From assembly GCA_937967875.1 (NCBI GenBank), contig CALBTQ010000275.1, forward strand, positions 1-5,780: a DNA stretch of 5,780 bases, read 5' to 3'. Source of the stretch: an uncultured Pseudomonadota bacterium (lineage in GTDB: Bacteria > Lernaellota > Lernaellaia > Lernaellales > Lernaellaceae). The notes under the pieces are model-generated. The model saw only the letters and a list, made by a program, of their open reading frames with translations, searched no databases and was not told where the DNA came from. Both the position numbers and the translations under genes were made by a program. This document shows positions 1-5,683 of this stretch, piece by piece. Within the stretch, counting starts at the first letter, position 1, and every line of letters starts with the position of its first letter.

Positions 1-55
1 CGGCATACGATATCGTATTCGTTGTCTGGAGTTCAGACGTGTGCTCTTCCGATCT
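1..55 (+). other. Illumina P7/TruSeq index adapter (artefact)
   Basis: This is library-adapter sequence, not genomic DNA. It starts with CGGCATACGA of the P7 flow-cell primer, continues through an apparent 8-nt index at about 14-21, and ends with the TruSeq read-2 primer segment, exact from about 26 to 55 and finishing in GCTCTTCCGATCT. About three bases flanking the index differ from the standard adapter as I remember it. All three read T where G or A is expected, which suggests low-quality read ends in the consensus. Genomic sequence therefore begins at about 56. Confidence 0.97.
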
Positions 56-102
56 CGGGGGCGCGGCTTTACTTTTTATCGCCCCTTCCCGCCCGTCGCG
101 GA

Positions 103-131
103 TTTTCAAGCGTCACGAATCGGGTTATAAC
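103..131 (+). promoter_or_regulatory. Candidate sigma-70 promoter for pepF
   Basis: TTTTCA at 103-108 (4 of 6 matches to TTGACA) and TATAAC at 126-131 (5 of 6 matches to TATAAT) are separated by exactly 17 nt. They lie 60 nt upstream of the first start codon in a locally AT-rich stretch. Transcription would begin near 138 and give a leader of about 50 nt. The boxes and spacing are seen directly; promoter function is inferred and such matches can occur by chance. Confidence 0.35.
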
Positions 132-179
132 GACATGATTAAAAATCGTGATTATATTGCCGGAACATTTTTGACAGAC

Positions 180-187
180 AAGGAAAG
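180..187 (+). promoter_or_regulatory. Ribosome binding site of pepF
   Basis: AAGGAAAG is a purine-rich Shine-Dalgarno-like run. Its AGGA core is 6 nt before the ATG at 191 and 9 nt before the ATG at 194, so either of the two adjacent Met codons could be used. The difference of one residue does not affect the signal peptide. Confidence 0.6.
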
Positions 188-190
188 CCG

Positions 191-2080
191 ATGATGAAAT
201 CGCACATTCGCTTGATTGCCGTTCTCGCCTTGGTTTTGTTTTCGCTGACGCTCTCCGGCGCGCTGCTGGCGCGCGAACGCGGCGAAATCGAGCCGCAGTT
301 CACCTGGGATCTGACCGCGCTATACGCGAGCCCGGTCACGTTCAACGAGGCTAAAGAAGGCTTCCTGCCCCAGGCGGAAAAAATCAACGCCTACAAGGGT
401 CGCCTCGGCGAATCGCCCGCGACGCTCAAAGCGGCGCTGGACATGCTTTACGGCCTGGAGAAGGAAATCCGCCGCATGGAGGCCTACGCGCACAAGACGC
501 TGGATCAGGACACCCGCGTCGCCGACAGCAAGGCCCGGCAGCAGGAAACCGAAACCCTGCGGGCGCGCTGGTCGGAGCTGATCGCCTGGGTCGATCCGGA
601 GATCGTCGCGCTGGGCCAGGACAAGGTGAACGCGCTGCTGACCGACGCGAGCCTCAAGGATTACCGTTATCCGCTCAACGAGACGCTGCGCAAACAAAAG
701 CACATTCTGCCGCCGGAGCAGGAGGCGATTCTGGCCGCCGCCGGCGACACCCACGGCACGCCGTACAACGCCTACACGCTGTTCACCAACGCCGACATGC
801 CCTTCGAGACGATCACCCTCGAAGACGGCTCGCCGGTGAAGGTCGACTACACGAACTTCGACAAAATTCGCCGCGGGCTGGTCGAAAGCGACCGCCGCGC
901 GGTGTTCGCCTCGTTCATGGGCCTGCACGACCGATACAAGCGGACCATCGGCGAGATGCTCTACGGCCAGATGAAAATCCACGCCTTCTACGCCAAGCAG
1001 CGCGGCTACGAGAGCACGCTGGAAGCGGCGCTGGACAACGACGGCGTCGATCCGCAGATCTACCGCAGCCTGATTCAGGCGGCGCACGACAACCTGCCGA
1101 TCTTCCATCGCTACCTGAAACTCAAGGCCCGCGCGCTGGGCAAGGACAAGCTTGTCTACACCGATCTGTACATGCCCTTCACCCGCGACGTGAACATCGA
1201 GATGAATTACGCGGACGCGCAAAAGGCCCTGCTGACGGCCTTCGCGCCGTTGGGCAAAGAGTACGTGAACACGATCGGCGAGGCCTTCAACAGCCGGTGG
1301 ATCGACGTGTATCCCAACGAGGGCAAGGACAGCGGCGCCTATGCCAGCGGCTGGGCCTACGACGTGCATCCCTACGTGCTGATGAACTACACCGACACCT
1401 ACAACGAGGCGTTGACGCTGGCGCACGAACTGGGCCACGCAATGCACTCGTACAACTCGAATAAGTTCCAGCCCTTCGCCACGTCGGACTACTCGACCTT
1501 CGTGGCCGAGGTCGCCTCGACCTTCAACGAGAACCTGCTCAACGACTACATGCTCAAGAAGGTCAAGAACGACGACGAGCGGCTGTTCCTGCTGGGCAAC
1601 TTCCTGGACGGCACGATCAAAGGCACGTTCTTCCGGCAGATCCAGTTCGCCGAGTTCGAGCTGATCGTCCATGAGAAGGTGGAAAAGGGCGAGCCGCTGA
1701 CCGGCGAAATGCTCAACGGCATCTTCATGGACCTGGTCAAAAAGTACTACGGCGTGGACGAGGGCGTCACCGAAGTGCCCGACTACCTGGCCGCCGAATG
1801 GGCCATCGTGCCGCACTTCTATTACAACTTCTACGTCTTCCAGTACTCGACCAGCGTGGCCGCCGCGAGCCTGCTGAGCGAGGATGTGCTGGCCAAAAAG
1901 AAGGGCGCGCTGGAGCGCTACACCGGCATGCTCAAGGCCGGCGGTTCGAAGAACCCGGTGGAGATCCTGCAGGACGCGGGCGCGGACATGACCCAACCCG
2001 CCGCTTACCAGGGCCTCATGAAACGCGCCAACAACTATATGGACGAGGTCGAGAAGATTCTGGCCAAGCGCGGTTTGTAA
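191..2080 (+). CDS. pepF: Oligoendopeptidase F, M3 family, probably exported
   Basis: This is a zinc metallopeptidase of the M3 (thimet/PepF) family, which cuts short oligopeptides. The 629 residues match the usual length of about 600 plus a leader. Residues 1-27 form a signal peptide: a basic start (KSHIR), a hydrophobic core, and GALLA before the mature protein, whose start (FTWDLTALY) resembles normal PepF N-termini. The N-terminal M3 domain covers roughly residues 130-205 and the catalytic domain about 220-615. The zinc site is HELGH (412-416) with catalytic Glu413; the third ligand is probably Glu440 in FVAEVASTFNE, by alignment with thimet oligopeptidase. Also typical are GTFFRQIQFAEFE (about 479-491) and the Tyr-rich HFYYNFYVFQYSTS block near residue 541. 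No frameshift or missing catalytic residue is seen. PepF is usually cytoplasmic, so this copy may act in the periplasm on imported or degraded peptides; that location is inferred. It stands alone, closed by its own terminator. Confidence 0.95.
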   Translation: MMKSHIRLIAVLALVLFSLTLSGALLARERGEIEPQFTWDLTALYASPVTFNEAKEGFLPQAEKINAYKGRLGESPATLKAALDMLYGLEKEIRRMEAYAHKTLDQDTRVADSKARQQETETLRARWSELIAWVDPEIVALGQDKVNALLTDASLKDYRYPLNETLRKQKHILPPEQEAILAAAGDTHGTPYNAYTLFTNADMPFETITLEDGSPVKVDYTNFDKIRRGLVESDRRAVFASFMGLHDRYKRTIGEMLYGQMKIHAFYAKQRGYESTLEAALDNDGVDPQIYRSLIQAAHDNLPIFHRYLKLKARALGKDKLVYTDLYMPFTRDVNIEMNYADAQKALLTAFAPLGKEYVNTIGEAFNSRWIDVYPNEGKDSGAYASGWAYDVHPYVLMNYTDTYNEALTLAHELGHAMHSYNSNKFQPFATSDYSTFVAEVASTFNENLLNDYMLKKVKNDDERLFLLGNFLDGTIKGTFFRQIQFAEFELIVHEKVEKGEPLTGEMLNGIFMDLVKKYYGVDEGVTEVPDYLAAEWAIVPHFYYNFYVFQYSTSVAAASLLSEDVLAKKKGALERYTGMLKAGGSKNPVEILQDAGADMTQPAAYQGLMKRANNYMDEVEKILAKRGL

Positions 2081-2106
2081 GCCGAACACGATCGACAATG
2101 TAAAAT

Positions 2107-2140
2107 CGGGGGCATGATTTCATCGTGTCCCCGTTTTTTT
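2107..2140 (+). terminator. Rho-independent terminator after pepF
   Basis: The arms 2107-2118 and 2122-2133 form a 12-bp stem (two G-T wobbles) around the 3-nt loop TTC, followed directly by seven T residues (2134-2140). The base of the stem is five G-C pairs. It starts 26 nt after the pepF stop codon. An A-run at 2102-2105 precedes it, giving only weak potential for terminating transcription from the other side. Confidence 0.93.
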
Positions 2141-2157
2141 CCAGGAATAATTCCTGG
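2141..2157. repeat. 17-nt palindrome directly behind the terminator
   Basis: CCAGGAATAATTCCTGG is an inverted repeat with 8-nt perfect arms and one central base; the flanking T2140 and A2158 extend it by one more pair. It abuts the T-tract of the terminator. With no usable loop it would not make a stable RNA hairpin, so a protein-binding site or remnant of a repeat is more plausible. Function is unknown. Confidence 0.5.
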
Positions 2158-2236
2158 ACCTATGATTTGCCTTCATTGTGCGGACCCTCGGCCGGCGGCA
2201 GGGCCGCGTGGAAGTCTAGGTTTGATGACATGCTTT

Positions 2237-2366
2237 CCGTCATGCCCGCGCAGGCGGGCATCCAGGACCAGCAAATACTCTTCCCGACCTTTTTCTAAAG
2301 GGTAGGCCGCTCTTCGCGCGGCGGCAAAGGAATGCTGGATTCCCGGGGCAAGCCCGAGAATGACGG
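2237..2366. repeat. Paired-hairpin intergenic repeat (REP/BIME- or MITE-like)
   Basis: The element is bounded by CCGTCAT (2237-2243) and its exact inverse ATGACGG (2360-2366). Each end also folds by itself. The left hairpin has 8-bp arms at 2242-2249 and 2254-2261 around GCAG. The right hairpin has 9-bp arms with one mismatch at 2339-2347 and 2353-2361. Just inside, ATCCAG (2260-2265) and CTGGAT (2335-2340) are also inverse copies. The inner 69 nt are non-coding and hold further small inverted repeats. The style, GTCAT + hairpin + CCAG ... CTGG + hairpin + ATGAC, resembles the 'GTCATTCCCGC' family of intergenic repeats familiar from many proteobacterial genomes, which is recalled knowledge, not a search. 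No transposase is nearby, so it would be a non-autonomous, mobilised element. Confidence 0.75.
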
Positions 2367-2448
2367 AGATGAAGTAACTCCCTCCCCCCTTCGCGATTGC
2401 ATTTTCGCCTTCGGACAGAGGATACTCGAAAGCAACTTACCAACACAC

Positions 2449-2453
2449 GGGAG
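2449..2453 (+). promoter_or_regulatory. Ribosome binding site that fixes the start at 2462
   Basis: GGGAG lies 8 nt before the ATG at 2462, a normal spacing. This supports the 201-codon frame over the longer overlapping frame that begins at 2332 inside the intergenic repeat and has no such signal. Confidence 0.6.
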
Positions 2454-2461
2454 TATCGCGG

Positions 2462-3067
2462 ATGGAGAGTGGTTCCAATACCGCCGGGATTTTCGCCATT
2501 TCGTTGGCGATTCTATCAGTGCCGTTGTTGTTCTTGTTCGTGTTCGGGATGCTCAAGTTGATGGAGCGGACGTTGCGCAAGGAACTGACGCCGTTGCACA
2601 CAGCGCTGGGCGGGGAGATCGTCCAGAGCTTTTTCACCGGCACCTACCTCAAGCTGCTGCGCGACGGGCTGGAGGTGCGCATCAACCTGACGCTGGGCGG
2701 ACGCAACGCGCCGCCGTATATGCATCTGCAATGGCTGTCGCCGTTGGGCTTCAATCTGCATGTGAGCAAAGAGAATTTCGTCACCCGGGGGCTGAACAGG
2801 CTCGGCGCGCTCAAGGAAGTCCGGCTGGGCCTACCGGCGGTCGACGACCGGTTTTTCATCCGCGCCGCCGACGAGACGGCGGCGATGAGCTACCTGATGG
2901 ATCGCGGCCGCTACGAGACGGTCGACTGGTTTTTCCAACAAGGCTTCAACATGTTCACCGGCAACAACAAGACGATCCTGCTGGCCAAACCCCGCTATAC
3001 GGCGGTCGACCTGGAGTCCAATCAGGTGCAGGAGTACTTGACGCGAATGAAGAATCTGCTGGTGTGA
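2462..3067 (+). CDS. Membrane-anchored protein of unknown function
   Basis: I do not recognise this 201-residue protein. Residues about 9-33 form one hydrophobic membrane segment (FAISLAILSVPLLFLFVFGM within it). The N-terminal tail has no positive charge, whereas the segment is followed by KLMERTLRK, so by the positive-inside rule the remaining ~165 residues should face the cytoplasm. The soluble part has alternating hydrophobic patterns that look like mixed alpha/beta structure (EVRINLTLGG at 71-80; LPAVDDRFFIRAADETAAMSYL at 124-145). The 'D-D-R-F-F-I-R-A-A-D-E' pattern reminds me of DUF3137-type membrane proteins, but this is only an impression. There are no Cys residues, no catalytic motif and no signal-peptidase site. 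It is a single gene with a 394-nt gap to the preceding CDS and a 112-nt gap to the next one. The hydrophobic segment, balanced composition and ribosome binding site make it real. Confidence 0.82.
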   Translation: MESGSNTAGIFAISLAILSVPLLFLFVFGMLKLMERTLRKELTPLHTALGGEIVQSFFTGTYLKLLRDGLEVRINLTLGGRNAPPYMHLQWLSPLGFNLHVSKENFVTRGLNRLGALKEVRLGLPAVDDRFFIRAADETAAMSYLMDRGRYETVDWFFQQGFNMFTGNNKTILLAKPRYTAVDLESNQVQEYLTRMKNLLV

Positions 3068-3179
3068 ATCGGTAATTTTTAATTAAAATATACCCCTCTT
3101 CCCTCAATCCGGAAATTACTTGTTTCCATTTCAATAAAGTGCTTGGATACGTTCACGGATATTTGCGGGAGGTTTATTA
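3068..3179 (+). other. AT-rich gap upstream of the surface lipoprotein gene
   Basis: This 112-nt stretch is clearly richer in A and T than its neighbours. It contains the perfect palindrome TTTTAATTAAAA at 3077-3088, inside a larger imperfect repeat bounded by GGTA (3071-3074) and TACC (3091-3094). No G-C stem with a T-tail is present, so the preceding gene has no obvious intrinsic terminator. No well-spaced -35/-10 pair stands out; the AT-rich block may serve as an upstream promoter element or regulator site. Function is inferred. Confidence 0.45.
3167..3173 (+). promoter_or_regulatory. Strong ribosome binding site of the lipoprotein gene
   Basis: GGGAGGT is a near-ideal Shine-Dalgarno sequence 6 nt before the ATG at 3180. 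It is the strongest such site in the window and fixes the start; it also suggests efficient translation of the surface protein. Confidence 0.85.
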
Positions 3180-5120
3180 ATGAATCGCAATCTGTGGATC
3201 GTATTGCTGACATTTATTTTGTGTGTAGGATCGTTGTTCTTCTGCTCGTGCGGCGACGATGACGACGACAACGACAACGCGAGCGGCGACGACGACACGA
3301 CCGACGACGACGATACCGGCGACGATGACGATACCGGCGACGACGACACCGGCGACGATGACGACACGGGCGACGACGATACCGGCGACGACGACACCGG
3401 CGACGACGACACCGACGTGTGCACCGGTTGTCTGATCGGCGAGGAGTGTTACGACGACGGCGACACGAACCCGGCCAACGTCTGCGAAATCTGCGACGTC
3501 AGCGAATCGACCACGGACTGGACCGACAACGACGGGGCCGGCTGCGACGACGGCACGTACTGCAACGGCGACGATACGTGCCTGGGCGGCGTGTGCGATC
3601 AGCACGCCGGCGACCCCTGCCCCGACGACGGCGAGTATTGCAACGGCGACGAGTCGTGCGACGAAGTCAACGACCAATGCGATCACACGGGCGATCCGTG
3701 CTCGGAACCGCGCTACTGCAACGAGGTCGAGGACGCCTGCCTGCTGGCCTGCTACGAGGACGCGGACTTCGATCAGCAGGGCAATCCGGACGTCATGCAG
3801 TCGCTGGACGAGGATGAATGTCCCGACGGTTACACGACCGACGATCAGGATTGCAACGACACCGATCCGCTGACCTTTACCGGCGCGCCGGAGTTGCCCG
3901 ACGACGGCATCGACCAGAACTGCGACGACGCGGACCTGGTGCATGCGGACGATAACGGCATCTTCGTGGCCACCAGCGGCGACGACGCCAATCCGGGCAC
4001 GATGGCCGCGCCGAAACTGACGGTCCAGGCCGCCGCCACGGCCGCGCAGACCGCCGGGAAGGTCGTCTACGTTTCCCTGGGCGTATACAACGAGAGCGTC
4101 ACGTCCGAAGTGTCGGTCTTCGGCGGCTACGATGCGACCGATAGCTGGTCGCGCGACATCGGCGCGAACGTTTCGGAAATTCGGGCTACAGCCGATTGGG
4201 CGTTGAAGACGCAAGGCGCCGGACCGCTCGCCGTGCAGGGCATGATGTTGAACGGCGGCTCGGCGGTCAACGCCACCTACGGCCTGTACGCCTCCACGCG
4301 GACGATGGTCGTGCTCAACGACATCGACGGCGGCAATCCGGCCGGCACCGCCACGGGCGTGCAAATGTACGCGTCCGCCAATGGTTCGATCCTCTATGAC
4401 AACACCATCATCGGCGGCACCGACGCCGCGCGGCACTACGGCGTGAACCTCTCGGCCGAAGTGCTGCTGATCGACAACCTGATCATGAGCGGCGACACCG
4501 GCTCGGAAACGCTGTACGCGGTGGAGTTGCAGGATTACAACTCGATCCTGATCAACAACGTCATCATCGCGGGCGCCGGCACCAATATGAGCTACGGGGT
4601 GGAAGTGCGCAGCATGCCGCTGTTGCAGATGTTCAACAACACGATTCTGGGCGGTAGCGCGAACAACACGTCGTTCGGGGTATCGAACGTTACCTACGGC
4701 CAGACCGCCTTGCTGGTCAACAACATCATCACCGCCGGCACCGGCACCGGCAACCGGATCGCGCTGTACAACGTCGACGCCGACGAACAAACGATGTTGA
4801 TCTTCAACGACCTGTACCCGGGCGCCGGCTCCAATTACCTGCGCGTGGAAAGCACCTATGTGACGACCATCGAAGACGTCAACGCCTGCGGTTGGGACGG
4901 CTGCGTCGAAGCGACGGGCAACATCGGCGACGAGCCGGGGCTGGAAAATCCAGGCGCGGGCGATTATCACCTGAGCGCGGCCAGCGAGTGCATCGACGCG
5001 GGTTTCGACGCCACCGACTGGTTCCTGTACCACGCGCTGGTGACCAAGGACTTCGAAGGCGACGCCCGCCCGCAGGGGTTGTTGTGGGACATCGGCGCGG
5101 ACGAGTGGGTCGCACCGTAA
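3180..5120 (+). CDS. Modular surface lipoprotein: Asp-rich spacer, Cys-rich repeats, MopE-like motif, beta-helix
   Basis: A 646-residue exported protein, probably anchored at the cell surface. Residues 1-24 are a hydrophobic signal ending FFCSC; Cys24 (with Ser at -1) or Cys22 could be lipidated, but neither lipobox is canonical. Residues 26-79 are an Asp spacer with TGDDD and TGDDDD units. Residues 81-188 hold 16 Cys, with repeats of the type C-x5-6-C-N-G-D-x2-C beginning at Cys122 and Cys147 and a degenerate third at Cys174. Residues 191-252 fit the MopE-type putative metal-binding motif: CYEDADFD, CPDGY, DCND and DDGIDQNCD, with Cys at 191, 214, 225 and 248. From about 261 (FVATSGDDANPGT) to the end is a right-handed parallel beta-helix of DUF1565 style, rich in Asn/Gly and N-N-x-I-x-x-G turns, ending DIGADEW. 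A Cys pair (570, 575) and Cys604 lie in the helix. Such proteins are typical of myxobacteria and relatives. Binding or adhesion is inferred; no catalytic site is visible. Confidence 0.88.
   Translation: MNRNLWIVLLTFILCVGSLFFCSCGDDDDDNDNASGDDDTTDDDDTGDDDDTGDDDTGDDDDTGDDDTGDDDTGDDDTDVCTGCLIGEECYDDGDTNPANVCEICDVSESTTDWTDNDGAGCDDGTYCNGDDTCLGGVCDQHAGDPCPDDGEYCNGDESCDEVNDQCDHTGDPCSEPRYCNEVEDACLLACYEDADFDQQGNPDVMQSLDEDECPDGYTTDDQDCNDTDPLTFTGAPELPDDGIDQNCDDADLVHADDNGIFVATSGDDANPGTMAAPKLTVQAAATAAQTAGKVVYVSLGVYNESVTSEVSVFGGYDATDSWSRDIGANVSEIRATADWALKTQGAGPLAVQGMMLNGGSAVNATYGLYASTRTMVVLNDIDGGNPAGTATGVQMYASANGSILYDNTIIGGTDAARHYGVNLSAEVLLIDNLIMSGDTGSETLYAVELQDYNSILINNVIIAGAGTNMSYGVEVRSMPLLQMFNNTILGGSANNTSFGVSNVTYGQTALLVNNIITAGTGTGNRIALYNVDADEQTMLIFNDLYPGAGSNYLRVESTYVTTIEDVNACGWDGCVEATGNIGDEPGLENPGAGDYHLSAASECIDAGFDATDWFLYHALVTKDFEGDARPQGLLWDIGADEWVAP
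3255..3416 (+). repeat. Tandem 15/18-bp coding repeat for the Asp spacer
   Basis: After a start of plain Asp codons, units encoding TGDDDD (18 bp) and TGDDD (15 bp) follow one another. From about 3315 the order is 4-Asp, 3-Asp, 4-Asp, 3-Asp, 3-Asp, 3-Asp, then TDV. GAC and GAT vary between units, so the copies are not identical at DNA level although they remain in frame. Unit gain or loss by slippage would change spacer length without breaking the frame. Confidence 0.85.
3543..3743 (+). repeat. Coding repeat of Cys-rich modules
   Basis: Residues 122-146 and 147-173 of the lipoprotein are two copies of one module of 25 and 27 residues, sharing DDG-x-YCNGD-x2-C, a later Cys, and GDPC at the junction. 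A third partial copy (174-188) has lost the second half and the DDG. DNA identity is partial, so the duplication is not recent. The spacing resembles Cys-rich repeats of secreted myxobacterial proteins; each module could form its own disulfide set. Confidence 0.75.
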
Positions 5121-5144
5121 GCGCGGAAAAGATAACGGTAAGTT
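5121..5144. other. 24-nt gap between convergent genes
   Basis: The stop codons of the lipoprotein gene and the EF-hand gene are 24 nt apart. Only short inverted repeats are seen: ACCGT (5114-5118) with ACGGT (5135-5139), and AAGCG (5119-5123) with CGCTT (5148-5152). Neither makes a convincing intrinsic terminator, although TTTT at 5143-5146 lies just after the first repeat. Confidence 0.5.
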
Positions 5145-5609
5145 TTACGCTTCGACGTCGATGCTGCTGACGGCCTCGGTTACCGAGGAGCTCATGTTCT
5201 CGGCGTAGGCGCTGAGGATCGAGGCGGTGGTGTTGCTCGCGAGGATGCTCATGCCGCTCGTGCTCGACGACGAACCGCCGTCGATCGACTTGAGCAGCGT
5301 CAATTGCAGGTCGGCCATCATCTGCTGCGTGGAAAGCACCAAGGCCAACTGCCGGCCGCGCGTCTCGGAATAGCTGTCGTATTCGTCCTGGCTGACCGAA
5401 TCGTCGCCGTCGGTGTCCATCGCGCTGAAGATGCTGTTGGCGTAACCGGAAGAGGATGTCGCTTGAGCCAGATAGGTGCTCAGTTCATCCTTGCTGATGG
5501 CCTCGTCGCCGTCGGCGTCGATCGACGAAAAGGTGGTGGAGGACGTCGAGGTCGTCGACGATCCCCAATAGGCCGACAGGATGCTCGCAGAGCTGATGGC
5601 GATACTCAT
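5145..5609 (-). CDS. Ser-rich EF-hand calcium-binding protein
   Basis: A 154-residue protein with two canonical 12-residue EF-hand loops. Loop 1 is DADGDEAISKDE (31-42) and loop 2 is DTDGDDSVSQDE (65-76). Both have Asp at positions 1, 3 and 5, Gly at 4, a hydrophobic residue at 8 and Glu at 12, so both should bind calcium. The loops are 34 residues apart, normal for an EF-hand pair. A helical stretch (about 84-109, RQLALVLSTQQMMADLQLTLL) follows, then a Ser/Thr-rich tail. There is no signal peptide or membrane segment; the N-terminus MSIAISSASILSAY is Ser-rich. The segment ASILSAY ... SSID occurs twice, at 8-31 and 129-151. Small Ser-rich EF-hand proteins of this sort occur in many deltaproteobacteria with unknown roles as calcium sensors or buffers. 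The gene is convergent with the lipoprotein gene. Its function beyond calcium binding is not known. Confidence 0.9.
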   Translation of the reverse strand: MSIAISSASILSAYWGSSTTSTSSTTFSSIDADGDEAISKDELSTYLAQATSSSGYANSIFSAMDTDGDDSVSQDEYDSYSETRGRQLALVLSTQQMMADLQLTLLKSIDGGSSSSTSGMSILASNTTASILSAYAENMSSSVTEAVSSIDVEA

Positions 5610-5615
5610 AAATTC

Positions 5616-5622
5616 ACCTCTT
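5616..5622 (-). promoter_or_regulatory. Ribosome binding site of the EF-hand gene
   Basis: On the minus strand the sequence reads AAGAGGT, ending 6 nt before the ATG at 5609. This fixes the start. A possible -10 box, GATAAT on the minus strand (5631-5636), lies just upstream, but no matching -35 box is seen at 16-18 nt and the resulting leader would be very short, so a promoter is not called. Confidence 0.75.
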
Positions 5623-5683
5623 CAATTGGGATTATCGAATAAAATACGGGCGGACTTTGTATCGTTTCTGTTGCTTTTTGGTA

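Larger units (their letters stand above)
56..190 (+). other. Leader region upstream of the PepF gene
   Basis: This 135-nt stretch between the adapter and the first gene has no coding signal. A 6-bp inverted repeat, GGGGCG (58-63) and CGCCCC (80-85), encloses a T-rich loop. It may be a chance hairpin, or the T-rich part may be the remains of a terminator whose hairpin was lost at the insert edge. The second half is AT-rich and holds the candidate promoter listed separately. A TTGACA string at 171-176 lies too close to the start codon to act as a -35 box for this gene. Confidence 0.5.
2158..2461. other. Intergenic region between pepF and the membrane protein gene
   Basis: No convincing gene lies here. 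Short open frames in this stretch have low-complexity translations and no good ribosome binding site. It contains a small hairpin (CGGCC at 2189-2193 with GGCCG at 2202-2206, loop 8 nt), the paired-hairpin repeat at 2237-2366, and a pyrimidine-rich run at about 2380-2391. A weak possible promoter for the next gene is TTGCAT (2397-2402) with GATACT (2421-2426), spacing 18 nt; each box is a poor match, so it is not listed separately. Confidence 0.6.

Noticed and set aside
171..176. TTGACA as a -35 box
   Set aside because: It is only 14 nt before the pepF start codon, so no -10 box and leader could fit for this gene.
320..2098. 592-codon open frame on the minus strand opposite pepF
   Set aside because: It is the antisense shadow of a well-identified gene. 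Its translation is rich in Val, His, Gln and Arg without domain structure, as expected from the reverse complement of GC-rich codons.
2237..2366. Possible CRISPR repeats or an attachment site
   Set aside because: There are only two different hairpins facing each other, not regularly spaced direct repeats, and no integrase or cas gene is present.
2332..3075. 247-codon open frame overlapping the membrane protein gene
   Set aside because: It starts inside the intergenic repeat, has no ribosome binding site, and its translation is low-complexity Arg/Ala/Gly-rich. The 201-codon frame has a membrane segment and a ribosome binding site.
3131..3424. Minus-strand frame coding for Ser/Val repeats (SSPVSS)
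   Set aside because: It is the mirror of the Asp-spacer repeat and runs into the AT-rich gap; no start signal supports it.
3177..5033. 618-codon open frame on the minus strand opposite the lipoprotein gene
   Set aside because: The long Val/Ala/Arg-rich frame arises because GAC and GGC codons read GTC and GCC in reverse. The plus-strand frame has a signal sequence, ordered domains and a strong ribosome binding site.
5304..5642. 112-codon plus-strand frame opposite the EF-hand gene
   Set aside because: It is antisense to two intact EF-hand loops, and its translation is low-complexity with no recognisable feature.
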